Positions 33,195-42,683 are shown, numbered from the stretch's first letter. The stretch is DNA of 64,000 nt from Bradyrhizobium cytisi (GCF_008123515.1 NZ_VSSR01000041.1:1-64000), one strand, 5' to 3'. Translations and numbers: made by a program. The notes: generated by a model not told the origin, from the sequence alone.

Positions 33195-35060
33195 CTACCA
33201 GACCACCGGGTGCGCTTCGCCCGTCTGCACATTGATGAAGCCGAGCGGCGCCTGCTCGCACGGCGCCACCAGCACCCAGCTCCAGGGCGCACAGGTCAGC
33301 GTCGCAAACATGAGCCTCTCCGGAAATCCCGGATACCAGCGCGGCCGGAACGTCGGCTCGTACATCCAGTCGACCTTGCGACCTTCCGCATAAAGCGCCT
33401 GCATCTCGTCATCGAGCGCCTGCGCCGAACGGCAGCTCATCAGCCCGCCGACCTCGAAACGCACGGTGGCAACGAGCTCGCCCTCGCGCACCAGCGCCCA
33501 GCCGCCCTGAAGCTCGATCAGCGCGTTGACCGCCTTCGCCATCGCCGCGTCGGACGAGCCGACCACCCAGATGTTGTGCTTGTCGTGCGCCACCGAGCAG
33601 GCAACAGCTGTCTCCGGCGTGCGCGGACCACAGCCGCGCCAGAACATCTTTGCGACGCGCCCATCGCCGGAAAAGCGATCGACGATGGCGAATTTGGTGA
33701 TGGCCTCGCTCTCGTTGCGCTGCACGGCACCGTCACGTACCGGCAGCTCGAGGGTGTAGAATTCGGGATGCCAATGGAAGGGACGGATCACCGCCGCCTT
33801 CATCGTGGCACGGCCAGGCTCGGCCGGCAGTTCGAAATCCTGAAGCTTGATCGAACGCTTGATGTTGATCGTCTGCGTTGCCCAATCCGGCCACTGGATT
33901 TCGGGCACCTGACCAAGATAGCGCTTGCCCTCGGAGACCTGCGCGCCATCGGCCCACACCTCGGCGATCGCGAGCTTGGCGACGTCCGAGAGCAGCACGA
34001 CGTCGCCGAAACGCCCCGGGGCCAGACTGCCGACGAACGGCGTGATGCGCATATGCCGCGCCGGGTTGATGGTGAGACACTGGATTGCGATTTCAGGCGC
34101 AAGACCGGCTTCGATCGCAACCCGCGCATTGTGATCACTGGCGCCGAGCTCGAGCGTGTGGCTGGCGCTGCGGTCATCGGTGGTGAACGCGATCTGCGAC
34201 CAGTCCTGCAGACCCTTCGCGAGCAGCCATTTCACGATCTCATCCATCGCGTAGACACGCAGCTCGACGAACAAGCCGCGGGTGAGCTTGTCCCAGGTCT
34301 CTTCCGGAGTCTGCACTTCGTGGTCGGAGGCGAGCCCCGCCGCGGCGAAGGCGTTGATGGAAGGCAGGTCCCGCAGGCCGGAGGCGTGGCCTTCGACGAC
34401 GCCGCGTGCTGCGAAGGTCGCCTCGATCATGCCCCAGAGCCGCTTGTAGGAGGGATTGTCGGGATTCCACACCGCCGGCCAATCCATGACCTCGTCGAGC
34501 CCGGTGACCATCAGGCTCTCACCCATGAAGCGAGCCTGCTCGTCGTGGCCATACCAGCCGCCACCCCATTCGTAGGCCGTCGGCGGCACCGCCGATCCAG
34601 GCTGCGGAAAGATCTTGAGCGGTGAGCCGCGGCGGCGTGCCTCGAACCAGAATTCGAGATTACGCGCGCCGTTGACGTTGGAGAACTCGTGGCTCGCCTC
34701 GCAGGTCCAGGTATTGCCATGGGGCAGCACCAGTGCCGCCTCCCATTCCGGCGTCAGATGCGAGCTTTCGATGTGCTTGTGCACCTCGCCGAAGCCGGGG
34801 ACGGCCGCAAGATCCGGCCGATGCACGCGCTCGCGGACCTCGCCGGGATAGCTGCCGGCCGGCCCGACCCAGGCAATGCGCCGGCCCTTGAAGACGATCT
34901 CCTGATCCTCGCTCCAGGTGCGGCTGTGCACATCGAGCAATCTGCCGACCCGCAAGGAGCGATCGGCCGGGCGCCGGCCGAGCGCCGTCAGCACCAGGTC
35001 CTGGCGGATGCGAACCTCGTCGGGCGCGTTGATCAGGAGGTCGTCGGGGATTGCATTCAT
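33195..35060 (-). CDS. ade: adenine deaminase
   Basis: Encodes 621 residues from ATG 35060. The amidohydrolase metal site reads PGFGEVHKHIESSHLTPE, equivalent to the HxHIESS motif of Ade, and ASDHNARVAIEAGL, then INPARHMRI, lie in the C-terminal half. It converts adenine to hypoxanthine and ammonia. The protein is somewhat longer than the B. subtilis-type Ade. Eight bases separate it from the TetR gene upstream and 12 from the permease downstream: one operon for adenine use. Confidence 0.88.
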   Translation of the reverse strand: MNAIPDDLLINAPDEVRIRQDLVLTALGRRPADRSLRVGRLLDVHSRTWSEDQEIVFKGRRIAWVGPAGSYPGEVRERVHRPDLAAVPGFGEVHKHIESSHLTPEWEAALVLPHGNTWTCEASHEFSNVNGARNLEFWFEARRRGSPLKIFPQPGSAVPPTAYEWGGGWYGHDEQARFMGESLMVTGLDEVMDWPAVWNPDNPSYKRLWGMIEATFAARGVVEGHASGLRDLPSINAFAAAGLASDHEVQTPEETWDKLTRGLFVELRVYAMDEIVKWLLAKGLQDWSQIAFTTDDRSASHTLELGASDHNARVAIEAGLAPEIAIQCLTINPARHMRITPFVGSLAPGRFGDVVLLSDVAKLAIAEVWADGAQVSEGKRYLGQVPEIQWPDWATQTINIKRSIKLQDFELPAEPGRATMKAAVIRPFHWHPEFYTLELPVRDGAVQRNESEAITKFAIVDRFSGDGRVAKMFWRGCGPRTPETAVACSVAHDKHNIWVVGSSDAAMAKAVNALIELQGGWALVREGELVATVRFEVGGLMSCRSAQALDDEMQALYAEGRKVDWMYEPTFRPRWYPGFPERLMFATLTCAPWSWVLVAPCEQAPLGFINVQTGEAHPVVW

Positions 35061-35068
35061 GGCCTGCC

Positions 35069-35737
35069 TCACTCTACGCCGGCGCTCTCGCGCGCGGTGG
35101 TTCGCTTGCGCGGCGATTTGCCAGCCTTGCCGTTGCGCGCCGCAGCGGCATCGCGCTGACGGACATCCTTCAGAAGGGTCGTGAGCGCCCACTCGACCGT
35201 GTCGGCGATCTCGACGCTGGACATGCCAAAGTCCTCACGCATCGCATTCCAGGCCAGCACGTTGTTGAGATAGGACGCGACCGCCTCCGCCTGGCGGACC
35301 TCCTTTGCGGGGAGGTGCCGCGCCAGCGGCGCCATCGCCTTGCGATGCTGCTCGATCAGGTGCCGCCGGAAGCCGGCACGCACCCGGCGGCCGGCCCGCG
35401 TCATCGCAATGGCACGCGCCAGATGCGGATGACGGTCGAACCGCTTGCACAGCTTGCGGAAAATCTCCGGCAGCTCGTCGGGCGAGGTGAAGGGAATATA
35501 GCTGAAGACGTTGTCCTCGATCCACTCGCCGGCCGCCGCAAATAGCTCAGCGCGGGTCTTGAAGTGCCGGTAGATGGTACGCTCGGCCACTTTTGCGCGC
35601 TTGGCGACCGCGGCCATGGAAATGTCGTCCGCCGCCTCGTCCTCCAGCGTCTCGACAAAAGCCGCGACGATGCGCTGCCGCGTCATCTCGGCATATTCGT
35701 CGCGGAGGCTGACGACATGTCGCTTTGCTGTACTCAT
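35069..35737 (-). CDS. TetR-family regulator of the adenine operon
   Basis: Encodes 222 residues. The N-terminal HTH is ISMAAVAKRAKVAERTIYRH (about 39-58), classical TetR. The C-terminal half is the ligand-binding helix bundle. It heads the operon with adenine deaminase and the permease, so the ligand could be a purine. A palindrome overlaps the start codon (35736-35753), consistent with autorepression. Confidence 0.88.
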   Translation of the reverse strand: MSTAKRHVVSLRDEYAEMTRQRIVAAFVETLEDEAADDISMAAVAKRAKVAERTIYRHFKTRAELFAAAGEWIEDNVFSYIPFTSPDELPEIFRKLCKRFDRHPHLARAIAMTRAGRRVRAGFRRHLIEQHRKAMAPLARHLPAKEVRQAEAVASYLNNVLAWNAMREDFGMSSVEIADTVEWALTTLLKDVRQRDAAAARNGKAGKSPRKRTTARESAGVE

Positions 35738-35753
35738 GTCATAAGTCTGACAT
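35736..35753. promoter_or_regulatory. palindrome over the TetR start, candidate operator
   Basis: ATGTCA-TAAGTC-TGACAT is a perfect 6+6+6 inverted repeat beginning inside the TetR start codon region and extending into the leader. TetR repressors usually bind such sites next to their own genes. Confidence 0.5.
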
Positions 35754-35969
35754 CAGGCGGATTGGAGGGTCAAGCCGAGACTTGAGGCACACGCCGCCGC
35801 GACAATGGGCGTCGGCATGCTCTGGGGCCGGGCGGCCCATGCGGGCACGGCTATGCCTGCCGCCTGAAAAATGGACTTTTGCGCGCTGCCAAAATCGGAT
35901 CTGCTCTGCCGAGAACTGCGCGCAACGGCGTCGCGCGGACGGCAAGGAAGCCGACGGAGGGAGCTGATC

Positions 35970-36983
35970 ATGAACGGGCTTGGCGGGTTGAACAAATCGC
36001 CTGAGGGCGTGGTCATCGGACTGGTTCAATTGCAATTGCCGGTCGTCGTGACCAAGGCCGATCTCGCCAAGCAGACCGAGCGCATCGTCTGGATGGTCGG
36101 CAAGGCGCGCCGCAATCTCTCCACCATGGATATGGTGGTGTTTCCCGAATACTCGCTGCACGGCCTCTCGATGGACACCAATCCCGAGATCATGTGCCGG
36201 CTCGACGGGCCCGAGGTCGCGGCATTCAAGAAGGCCTGCATCGACAACAAGATCTGGGGCTGCTTCTCCATCATGGAGTTCAACCCGCATGGTAACCCCT
36301 ACAATTCGGGCCTGATCATCGACGACCACGGCGAGATCAAGCTCTATTACCGAAAACTCCATCCCTGGATTCCGGTCGAGCCGTGGGAGCCGGGCGATAT
36401 CGGCATTCCCGTGATCGAGGGACCGAACGGCGCGAAGATCGCGCTCATCATCTGCCATGACGGCATGTTCCCGGAGATGGCGCGCGAATGCGCCTATAAG
36501 GGCGCTGAGATCATGATCCGGATCGCCGGCTACACTGCGCCGATCCGCGAGGCTTGGCGCTTCACCAACCAGGCCAATTCGTTCCAGAACTTGATGGTGA
36601 CGGCCAACGTCTGCATGTGCGGCTCGGACGGCTCGTTCGATTCCATGGGCGAAGGCATGATCGTCAATTTCGACGGCACCATGCTGGCCCACGGCACCAA
36701 TGGCCGGGCGGACGAGATCATCACAGCAGAAGTGCGACCCGATCTCGTGCGCGAGGCCCGCATCAACTGGGGCGTCGAAAACAACATCTACCAGATCTGG
36801 CACCGCGGCTATGTCGCGGTGAAGGGCGGCGCAATGGACTGCCCCTACACCTTCATGCAGGACATGGTCGCGGGCACCTACCGGCTGCCATGGGAAGATC
36901 AGGTAAAGATCACCGACGGCAGCTCCTGCGGGTTCCCGACCCCGAGCCGGATGTACGGCAAGACGGCGAAAGCGGCCGAATAG
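35970..36983 (+). CDS. amiF: formamidase / short-chain amidase (nitrilase superfamily)
   Basis: Encodes 337 residues from ATG 35970 (GGAGGG eight bases upstream). The catalytic triad is Glu60 (VVFPEYS), Lys129 (YYRKLHPW) and Cys162 (LIICHDGMFPE), the same order as AmiE/AmiF amidases. Length fits formamidase. It hydrolyses formamide to formate and ammonia; aliphatic amidase activity is the alternative, since the two subfamilies are close. It stands alone on this strand, 85 bases before dctA. Confidence 0.82.
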   Translation: MNGLGGLNKSPEGVVIGLVQLQLPVVVTKADLAKQTERIVWMVGKARRNLSTMDMVVFPEYSLHGLSMDTNPEIMCRLDGPEVAAFKKACIDNKIWGCFSIMEFNPHGNPYNSGLIIDDHGEIKLYYRKLHPWIPVEPWEPGDIGIPVIEGPNGAKIALIICHDGMFPEMARECAYKGAEIMIRIAGYTAPIREAWRFTNQANSFQNLMVTANVCMCGSDGSFDSMGEGMIVNFDGTMLAHGTNGRADEIITAEVRPDLVREARINWGVENNIYQIWHRGYVAVKGGAMDCPYTFMQDMVAGTYRLPWEDQVKITDGSSCGFPTPSRMYGKTAKAAE

Positions 36984-37011
36984 CCCGCTTTCTGCAAAAG
37001 ACGCGACATTC

Positions 37012-37027
37012 TGGCACGGTTGTTGCT
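37012..37027 (+). promoter_or_regulatory. sigma-54 (-24/-12) promoter of dctA
   Basis: TGGCACG-GTTG-TTGCT matches the RpoN consensus TGGCACG-N4-TTGCW at every fixed position. It is 42 bases before the dctA ATG. In rhizobia, dctA is known to be activated by DctD with sigma-54, so the site fits the gene. Confidence 0.9.
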
Positions 37028-37068
37028 CCTATTAACGATCAAGACGTCGTTGAAACGGGGGATTTGTC

Positions 37069-38388
37069 ATGTCGACCATTGCCGCGGCCCCGGCCGCAGA
37101 GCGCAAGCCACTTTACGCCTCGCTGTTCGTCCAGGTTCTGGCGGCGCTGATCCTGGGCATCATCCTCGGCGTGGTCGCCCCGGACTTCGCCATCAGCCTC
37201 AAGATCCTCAGCGACGCCTTCCTGAAGCTGATCTCGATGATCGTGGCGCCGATCGTGTTCTGCGTCGTCGTGCACGGCATTGCCGGCGCCGGCGATCTCA
37301 AGAAGGTCGGGCGGGTCGGCGTCAAGGCGTTGCTCTATTTCGAGGTGATGACCACCGTGGCGCTCGTTGTCGGGCTCATCCTCGCCTACCTCTTCGGTCC
37401 CGGCCATGGCATGAACATCGATCCCTCGACGCTCGATGCCAAGGCGCTCAACACCTATGCCGACAACGCCCACAAGCTGCAAGGCGCCGGCATCGGCTCC
37501 TTCCTGCTCAACGTGATTCCCAGCACGTCGTTCGACGCGCTGTCACGCAACGACGTGCTTCAGGTGCTGTTCTTCGCGGTGCTGTTTGGCGTCGGCCTCG
37601 CGCTGGTCGGTGGAGAAAAGGGCAAGCTCGTCACGTCGATTATCGACGCGGCGTCAACCGTGCTGTTCCGCGTCATGGGGCTGATCGTCCGCGTCGCCCC
37701 GCTCGGCGTGCTGGGCGCGGTCGCCTACACGGTCGGCAAATATGGCGTCGGCTCGCTGAAGCAGCTGGTCTCGCTGGTGATGCTGTTCTACGTCTCGGTC
37801 GGCATCTTCGTCCTCGGCGTGCTCGGCAGCGTGATGGCACTCGCCGGCATCAACATCCTCAAGTTCCTCTCCTACCTGCGCGAGGAGCTGACCATCGTGC
37901 TCGCGACCGCCTCCTCCGACGCGGTGCTTCCTCAGATCATGAAGAAGCTGGAGCGGATGGGGGTGAAGGATTCCGTCGTCGGCCTCGTCATTCCGACCGG
38001 CTATTCCTTCAACCTCGACGCCTTCTCGATCTACCTGACGCTTGCCGTCGTCTTCATCGCGCAGGCCACCAACACGCCACTGTCGTTCGGCGATCTTCTG
38101 CTGGTGTTGGGCGTCTCCCTGATCACGTCAAAGGGCGCGCATGGCGTACCGGGCTCGGCGATCGTGATCCTGGCCGCGACGCTGAACGCAGTGCCGAGCA
38201 TTCCGGCGATCGGCCTCGTGCTGGTGCTGTCGGTCGACTGGTTCATCGGCATGGCCCGCGCAGTCGGCAACCTCATCGGCAATTGCGTTGCGACGGTCGT
38301 CGTGGCCGCCTGGGAAGGCGACCTCGACCGCGCCAAGGCAACCAAGGTTCTCGGGGGCGGCGAGCTCGTCGACGTGACCGAGGGCTAG
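37069..38388 (+). CDS. dctA: C4-dicarboxylate:cation symporter
   Basis: Encodes 439 residues of the DAACS family. Family motifs are visible: SMIVAPIVFCVVVHGIAGAG, LLNVIPSTSFDALSRND, ATASSDAVLPQIMKKLERMG and IPTGYSFNLDAFSIYLTLA. It imports succinate, fumarate and malate, the carbon source of bacteroids in nodules. GGGGGA lies in the leader before ATG 37069. No dctBD two-component genes are in the window. Confidence 0.92.
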   Translation: MSTIAAAPAAERKPLYASLFVQVLAALILGIILGVVAPDFAISLKILSDAFLKLISMIVAPIVFCVVVHGIAGAGDLKKVGRVGVKALLYFEVMTTVALVVGLILAYLFGPGHGMNIDPSTLDAKALNTYADNAHKLQGAGIGSFLLNVIPSTSFDALSRNDVLQVLFFAVLFGVGLALVGGEKGKLVTSIIDAASTVLFRVMGLIVRVAPLGVLGAVAYTVGKYGVGSLKQLVSLVMLFYVSVGIFVLGVLGSVMALAGINILKFLSYLREELTIVLATASSDAVLPQIMKKLERMGVKDSVVGLVIPTGYSFNLDAFSIYLTLAVVFIAQATNTPLSFGDLLLVLGVSLITSKGAHGVPGSAIVILAATLNAVPSIPAIGLVLVLSVDWFIGMARAVGNLIGNCVATVVVAAWEGDLDRAKATKVLGGGELVDVTEG

Positions 38389-38398
38389 GCCGCGGCGC

Positions 38399-38830
38399 TT
38401 AGCGCAGGTGCCCACGCTCAAAATGGCTGCGCTCCGCTGCTGTTAGCGGGGGCCTGGCCGCATTCGCCGGCGTCACCGCAGCGACCACGGCGGTGCTGGA
38501 TCGCTGCGGCGCCAGCACCAGCACGTCGACGCCCTCAGCGGTGACCTGCATCGCATAATCATGGCCGCTGAGGAGCCGAGCCACCACCCGCCGCAGTGGT
38601 CCATCGAAGACCCCCGTGGTCTGCGTATCGAGCGCATCGATGGTGCGATAACGCAGATTGAAGTGCTCCTGCAGCGCCGCCAGCACATCTTGGAGCGAAG
38701 CGTCGTGGACTTCGAGGTGCACGGCCTCCGGCCCACCTGCGACCTTCACTTCGGCCGACGCAGCTTGACCGAAGGCCAGGAGAACGGCAGACGCGATCAC
38801 GAGGAGCAGCGATGGTCGCAGCGTTGTCAT
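38399..38830 (-). CDS. exported STN-domain protein
   Basis: Encodes 143 residues from ATG 38830, which overlaps the sulfotransferase stop (ATGA). A signal peptide (RPSLLLVIASAVLLAFGQAA) precedes an STN-like domain (VHLEVHDASLQDVLAALQEH, then NLRYRTIDAL and FDGPLRRVVARLLSGHDYAM), the small fold usually at the N-terminus of secretins and TonB receptors. Here it stands alone. It is the third gene of an overlapping operon with a phosphoesterase and a sulfotransferase. Confidence 0.8.
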   Translation of the reverse strand: MTTLRPSLLLVIASAVLLAFGQAASAEVKVAGGPEAVHLEVHDASLQDVLAALQEHFNLRYRTIDALDTQTTGVFDGPLRRVVARLLSGHDYAMQVTAEGVDVLVLAPQRSSTAVVAAVTPANAARPPLTAAERSHFERGHLR

Positions 38831-40479
38831 GCCAGCTCCGCCTCCGGAATCTCGCGCGCCAGGCGCTCGCGCAGCGGTTTCAGCCGATCGGCATGGTGAC
38901 GCCATTTGCCGACCGAGGAGGCGTAGACCGGTCGGCGCACCTGTACGGCACTGGCTGTTGCCGATGGCGCCGGGCTTTCATGAAAGCGCATCACCCCATC
39001 TTCCCAGGGCAGCCCGAGAAAGCGGATGATGTGCTGGCTTGCCGCCGTCTGATCCCGCACAATATCCTCGTAGTTGATTTCCATGAGCACATCCGGCGGC
39101 AGCACAGCGCGCCAGTGCCGCGACAGACGGCGGTACGCCAGATAATACTCCGCAAGCTCGGTCTGCTGATATGAGAACGAGAACTTGCCGCGGAAGTGCG
39201 CCTTGTAGATCGCCCAGCACGAATCGATCGGATGCCGTTGCACGAGGATGATCTTCGCGGACGGAAGCGCCGCGTGAATGAGGCCACAATAAAGGTAGTT
39301 CTCCAGCGTTTTGTCGATGAAACGCACATTGACCGGCACGCGAAGCGCCGCGGCTGAATCCAGATAGCGCCTGCCGATGCCTTCGGGGTCGCGGCCGCCC
39401 GGACGCTTCGTAATCGCGCGGCGCATCTCAGCCGCGAACGCGCCGGTCTCGCCTGCGGAATCCATCGCCGAGTGGCTCGCGATGATTCGCTCCACCAGCG
39501 TCGTGCCGGTGCGCGGCAGGCCGGTGACGAAGACGGGCGCAGCGTCGGCATAGCCGCTCGGCGCTGCATCGATCCAGCATCGCGTGTGCGCCTGGATGAT
39601 GGCATCGATCTCGGCAATTTCGGCGGCCGGATCACGGGGAAGCGATCGACGCTGCAAATCGCAGCCCGCCTTGACATGATCGAAGGCGCGCCCCCAGAGC
39701 TCGACGTCCTCGTATTCCTTGCCGAGCGCAAAACGGAGCATGATTTCGCTCGAGGCGGACAAACCTCCCTCACCGATCAGCGCTTCCATCTCGTCGATAT
39801 GATTGTGATTGGAGCTCTGAATACGCAGGTCCGATCGCAAATAGTGCGCAAGGCCGTAATGGCGGTCGCAGGCAACGGCCGCATCGCAATGCGCTTCGGC
39901 ATCGCCGAGTGCGCCGATCATCCGCTCGGCAGCAGCCAGGTTGAAGAGATATTGCGGCACGCCCGGCCGCCCGAGGACGGCGCGACGAAAGAGCTCTCTT
40001 GCCCGCTGCTGTAGCCCGAGCAGACCAAACATCGCGCCAACCGCATCGAGCGCATCCGGCGTATCGTCGAGATGCCGTGCCGCGACGTCCGTCGCCGCAC
40101 AGGCCTGACGTGTCTCGCCGGTCATGAACAGGCATTTCGCGCGCAATACCAGCGCAATCGGATTCGTCGGCGCCAGTGCGACGGTACGATCGGCGCTGAC
40201 GGCTGCTGCATCGTGCCGGCCTCGCAGCAGCGCAGTTTCTGTCAGCAATGCCCAGGCACGCCACTCGGAAGGATTCCGTCCGAGAATGCCCGCGCAAATC
40301 TGCTCGGCGACATCCAGTTTGCCTCCGGCAAACGCATCGCGCGCCGCATCGATCGAAGCGGCGCTTCCTGAGGGCGCAACATTCACGCAAAGTGCTCCAT
40401 GCAACGACGAGTGATGAAATCGACCCGGTGGCAAGTCAGCCTCCGGGTCGACAAGTCTAAGATTATGAGTTGTGATCAC
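38827..40479 (-). CDS. TPR-containing sulfotransferase
   Basis: Encodes 550 residues from GTG 40479, overlapping the upstream stop (GTGA). The N-terminal half has TPR-like helices (DAFAGGKLDVAEQICAGILG; RARELFRRAVLGRPGVPQYL). The C-terminal half is a sulfotransferase: the PAPS loop is VTGLPRTGTTLVERIIASHS and the 3'-phosphate region IILVQRHPIDSCWAIYK. It would move sulfate from PAPS to an unknown acceptor (sugar, lipid or peptide). Coupled translation with a secreted phosphoesterase and an STN protein suggests a shared cell-surface task. Confidence 0.85.
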   Translation of the reverse strand: MITTHNLRLVDPEADLPPGRFHHSSLHGALCVNVAPSGSAASIDAARDAFAGGKLDVAEQICAGILGRNPSEWRAWALLTETALLRGRHDAAAVSADRTVALAPTNPIALVLRAKCLFMTGETRQACAATDVAARHLDDTPDALDAVGAMFGLLGLQQRARELFRRAVLGRPGVPQYLFNLAAAERMIGALGDAEAHCDAAVACDRHYGLAHYLRSDLRIQSSNHNHIDEMEALIGEGGLSASSEIMLRFALGKEYEDVELWGRAFDHVKAGCDLQRRSLPRDPAAEIAEIDAIIQAHTRCWIDAAPSGYADAAPVFVTGLPRTGTTLVERIIASHSAMDSAGETGAFAAEMRRAITKRPGGRDPEGIGRRYLDSAAALRVPVNVRFIDKTLENYLYCGLIHAALPSAKIILVQRHPIDSCWAIYKAHFRGKFSFSYQQTELAEYYLAYRRLSRHWRAVLPPDVLMEINYEDIVRDQTAASQHIIRFLGLPWEDGVMRFHESPAPSATASAVQVRRPVYASSVGKWRHHADRLKPLRERLAREIPEAELA

Positions 40480-42545
40480 TCATCGTCACGATCATCGTCG
40501 CGACGATCGGCGAAATTGAAATTGCCGAAGAGATCGCCGATCGCAGGCCGGTTGACGGGAACGTAGGGATTGTCATCCGAGGCTACAGGGTTGGGCAACG
40601 TGTCGCGCGTCTTGGGCCCGAGCGGCTTGAGATGCCAGTTGCGCTCAACGAACTTGGTGATGGAGACGTGATCGCCATATTCATGCGACACGTGTCCGCC
40701 GCGCGAATATTTCGACACGACCAGCAACGGAATCCGTGTGCCGTCGCCGAAGAAGTCGACCGGCTGGATATAGCCGGAATCGTAGTAGCCGCCGCCTTCG
40801 TCCATGGTGATGACGATGGCGGTCGACTTCCACAGTTCCTTGTGTGACTTCACCTTGTCGACGATGTTCTTGGTGAACGCCTCGAAAATATCCACACGCG
40901 ACGACGACGGATGACCGTCGTTGAAAGTGCTCGGCTTGACGAACGAAACGGCCGGAAGATTACCGTCCGCGATGGCGTCGTAGAAATCGAGTGTGTCCTT
41001 CATATGCGCATTGCGCTGTGCCGCATTGGTCATGACCGAGGCGGAGAACAGGAACGGATTGCAGATGTTGCAATAGAGATAGGCGACCGGGTCCAGCGCG
41101 CCGAAATTGGTGCCTTCTCCGGGGGCGGTCTTGAAGTCATTCCAACGCTCGCCGAAATAGGCCCAGGAGACATCGGCCTGGGTCAGCGCATCGCCGATAT
41201 GCCGCTGCTTGATGACAGGCGGCAAGGTGAACGGACCGTTGTTGATCGGGTCGGTGGCGCCGCTGCCGATATAGGCCGGAACGTAGTTGTTCAGGAGATA
41301 ATAGGCGTTAGGCGCACAACGCGGCGACACATGGATGGCGTTGAGGTAGGTGACGACGGCGCCAACGCCGGGCTGGCTCGGATCGGCGCAGTTCGAATAG
41401 CTGCCACCGCCATAGCCGTCGTTGAGATACCAGTTGTTCGTGCCAGGCGCCGGGTTGGGATTCTCGACCTCGTTGACATATTGCGGCGGATTGGAACCGG
41501 GGACCAGGACGTGGTCGGGCTTAGCGGGATCGCCCTTGTCGTCGGCATAATAGAGAGCATCGGCGTAGCCTATCATCATGTGATTGGCGAACGTGCCACC
41601 CATTACGCTCTGATGGAAATTGTCGTTGAGCGTGTACTTGCGCGCAAGCTCGGTCAGATAAGGCGCGTCGCCTCTGGCGACGTTGTAGAAGCCGAGCGCG
41701 ATCGCACCTTCCTTCAGCGCGTGTGGGGTCGGATTGCCGTTGCTCCCCGAGGAGACGCTCGATTCCACAAAGGTGAAGAGATCGGCCTGGCAGCCGCTCG
41801 GATTATGGTGCGTGGCCTTGGCGACGTCGCAGTCTAGCTCTTGCCACATCTGGTAGAACCGGTGCACCGGGCTGCCGCCGTAGGTCTTGTAAAGGCTGGT
41901 GGGAGTTTCGCCGGCCTGCGCCAGTGTCACCAGCGGATAGGCACCATTTGGCAGATTGTCGAAATCCAGGACGCGCGAGTCCGGCGAATTGCCGGGCAGA
42001 CCGGTCGCGCCAGTCGTCAGCAGCGGCAGGTCCTGCTTACTGAGGCCATAGTCGGCCTGCGCCGCGACTTGCAGAGTAGCGAGACATCCCGGACCATTGA
42101 GCGCGGCCTGATCGACGGATGTGTAGCAGGATTGCGGCGCGTAGGAGGTTCCCGGCGCCTGAACTTTGTTGGTCGTGTTGTTGTAAGGGGCCTTCTGGCC
42201 GGGGTTGATGGAGTAGGTGTTGTTGACCACGGCGGAGAATTGCGCCGACTTGGCGTAGTTCGGTCCGGGCAAGCCATCCTTGGTGATGATGCCCTTGGAA
42301 AGGAGGTTGTCGACACGCTCGCCCGGGCGGTGCGGTTCATAGGTCGCGAAGACGTGGTCGAAGGTACGGTTTTCGCCGAGGATGACGATCACATGCTTGA
42401 TCGGCGACTCGGTCCGATCGCCGTTCCTGTTGCTCCCCCCGAGCGAATTGGCGTCGGCCGCATAAACGTCATATCCCATCAGCGACAGGATCGCGGCGGT
42501 GACCACGGTGCGATCGCGTAGACGTCGTGTCATTCTCGAAAGCAT
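40476..42545 (-). CDS. secreted phosphoesterase (phospholipase C / AcpA type)
   Basis: Encodes 689 residues from ATG 42545 (AAGGG upstream). A signal peptide (TVVTAAILSLMGYDVYAADA) leads to a PF04185-type domain: HVIVILGENRTFDHVFATYE at the N-terminus and STAIVITMDEGGGYYDSGYI then VVSKYSRGGHVSHEYGDHVS toward the C-terminus, which are the metal and catalytic regions of phospholipases C and acid phosphatases of the AcpA group. The mature enzyme is probably periplasmic. First gene of a three-gene overlapping operon. Confidence 0.88.
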   Translation of the reverse strand: MLSRMTRRLRDRTVVTAAILSLMGYDVYAADANSLGGSNRNGDRTESPIKHVIVILGENRTFDHVFATYEPHRPGERVDNLLSKGIITKDGLPGPNYAKSAQFSAVVNNTYSINPGQKAPYNNTTNKVQAPGTSYAPQSCYTSVDQAALNGPGCLATLQVAAQADYGLSKQDLPLLTTGATGLPGNSPDSRVLDFDNLPNGAYPLVTLAQAGETPTSLYKTYGGSPVHRFYQMWQELDCDVAKATHHNPSGCQADLFTFVESSVSSGSNGNPTPHALKEGAIALGFYNVARGDAPYLTELARKYTLNDNFHQSVMGGTFANHMMIGYADALYYADDKGDPAKPDHVLVPGSNPPQYVNEVENPNPAPGTNNWYLNDGYGGGSYSNCADPSQPGVGAVVTYLNAIHVSPRCAPNAYYLLNNYVPAYIGSGATDPINNGPFTLPPVIKQRHIGDALTQADVSWAYFGERWNDFKTAPGEGTNFGALDPVAYLYCNICNPFLFSASVMTNAAQRNAHMKDTLDFYDAIADGNLPAVSFVKPSTFNDGHPSSSRVDIFEAFTKNIVDKVKSHKELWKSTAIVITMDEGGGYYDSGYIQPVDFFGDGTRIPLLVVSKYSRGGHVSHEYGDHVSITKFVERNWHLKPLGPKTRDTLPNPVASDDNPYVPVNRPAIGDLFGNFNFADRRDDDRDDE

Positions 42546-42659
42546 TGCACACCCTTTGTTCTTTTCTGAAGGCTGAAAGATTGTTTCAGTGCACTTCAAG
42601 CTAGGGGGCGCACTTGTCAGAAGTGCTGCGCGAGGATGTCACTTGGATTACGCGATTAT

Positions 42660-42683
42660 GACAACGTGCAGAGACACGTTGTC
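42660..42683. other. 9-bp perfect hairpin in intergenic region
   Basis: GACAACGTG (42660-42668) and CACGTTGTC (42675-42683) pair exactly around a 6-base loop. It is 117 bases past the stop of the upstream minus-strand gene and 115 bases before the phosphoesterase start. It may end the first transcript or be an operator for the second. Confidence 0.55.

Noticed and set aside
33159..34625. Long plus-strand frame antisense to adenine deaminase
   Set aside because: Shadow of the deaminase gene; no family similarity.
42600..42660. Possible Pho box (TGTCATAAT) before the secreted phosphoesterase gene
   Set aside because: Only one half-site was seen; the second direct repeat needed for PhoB is missing.
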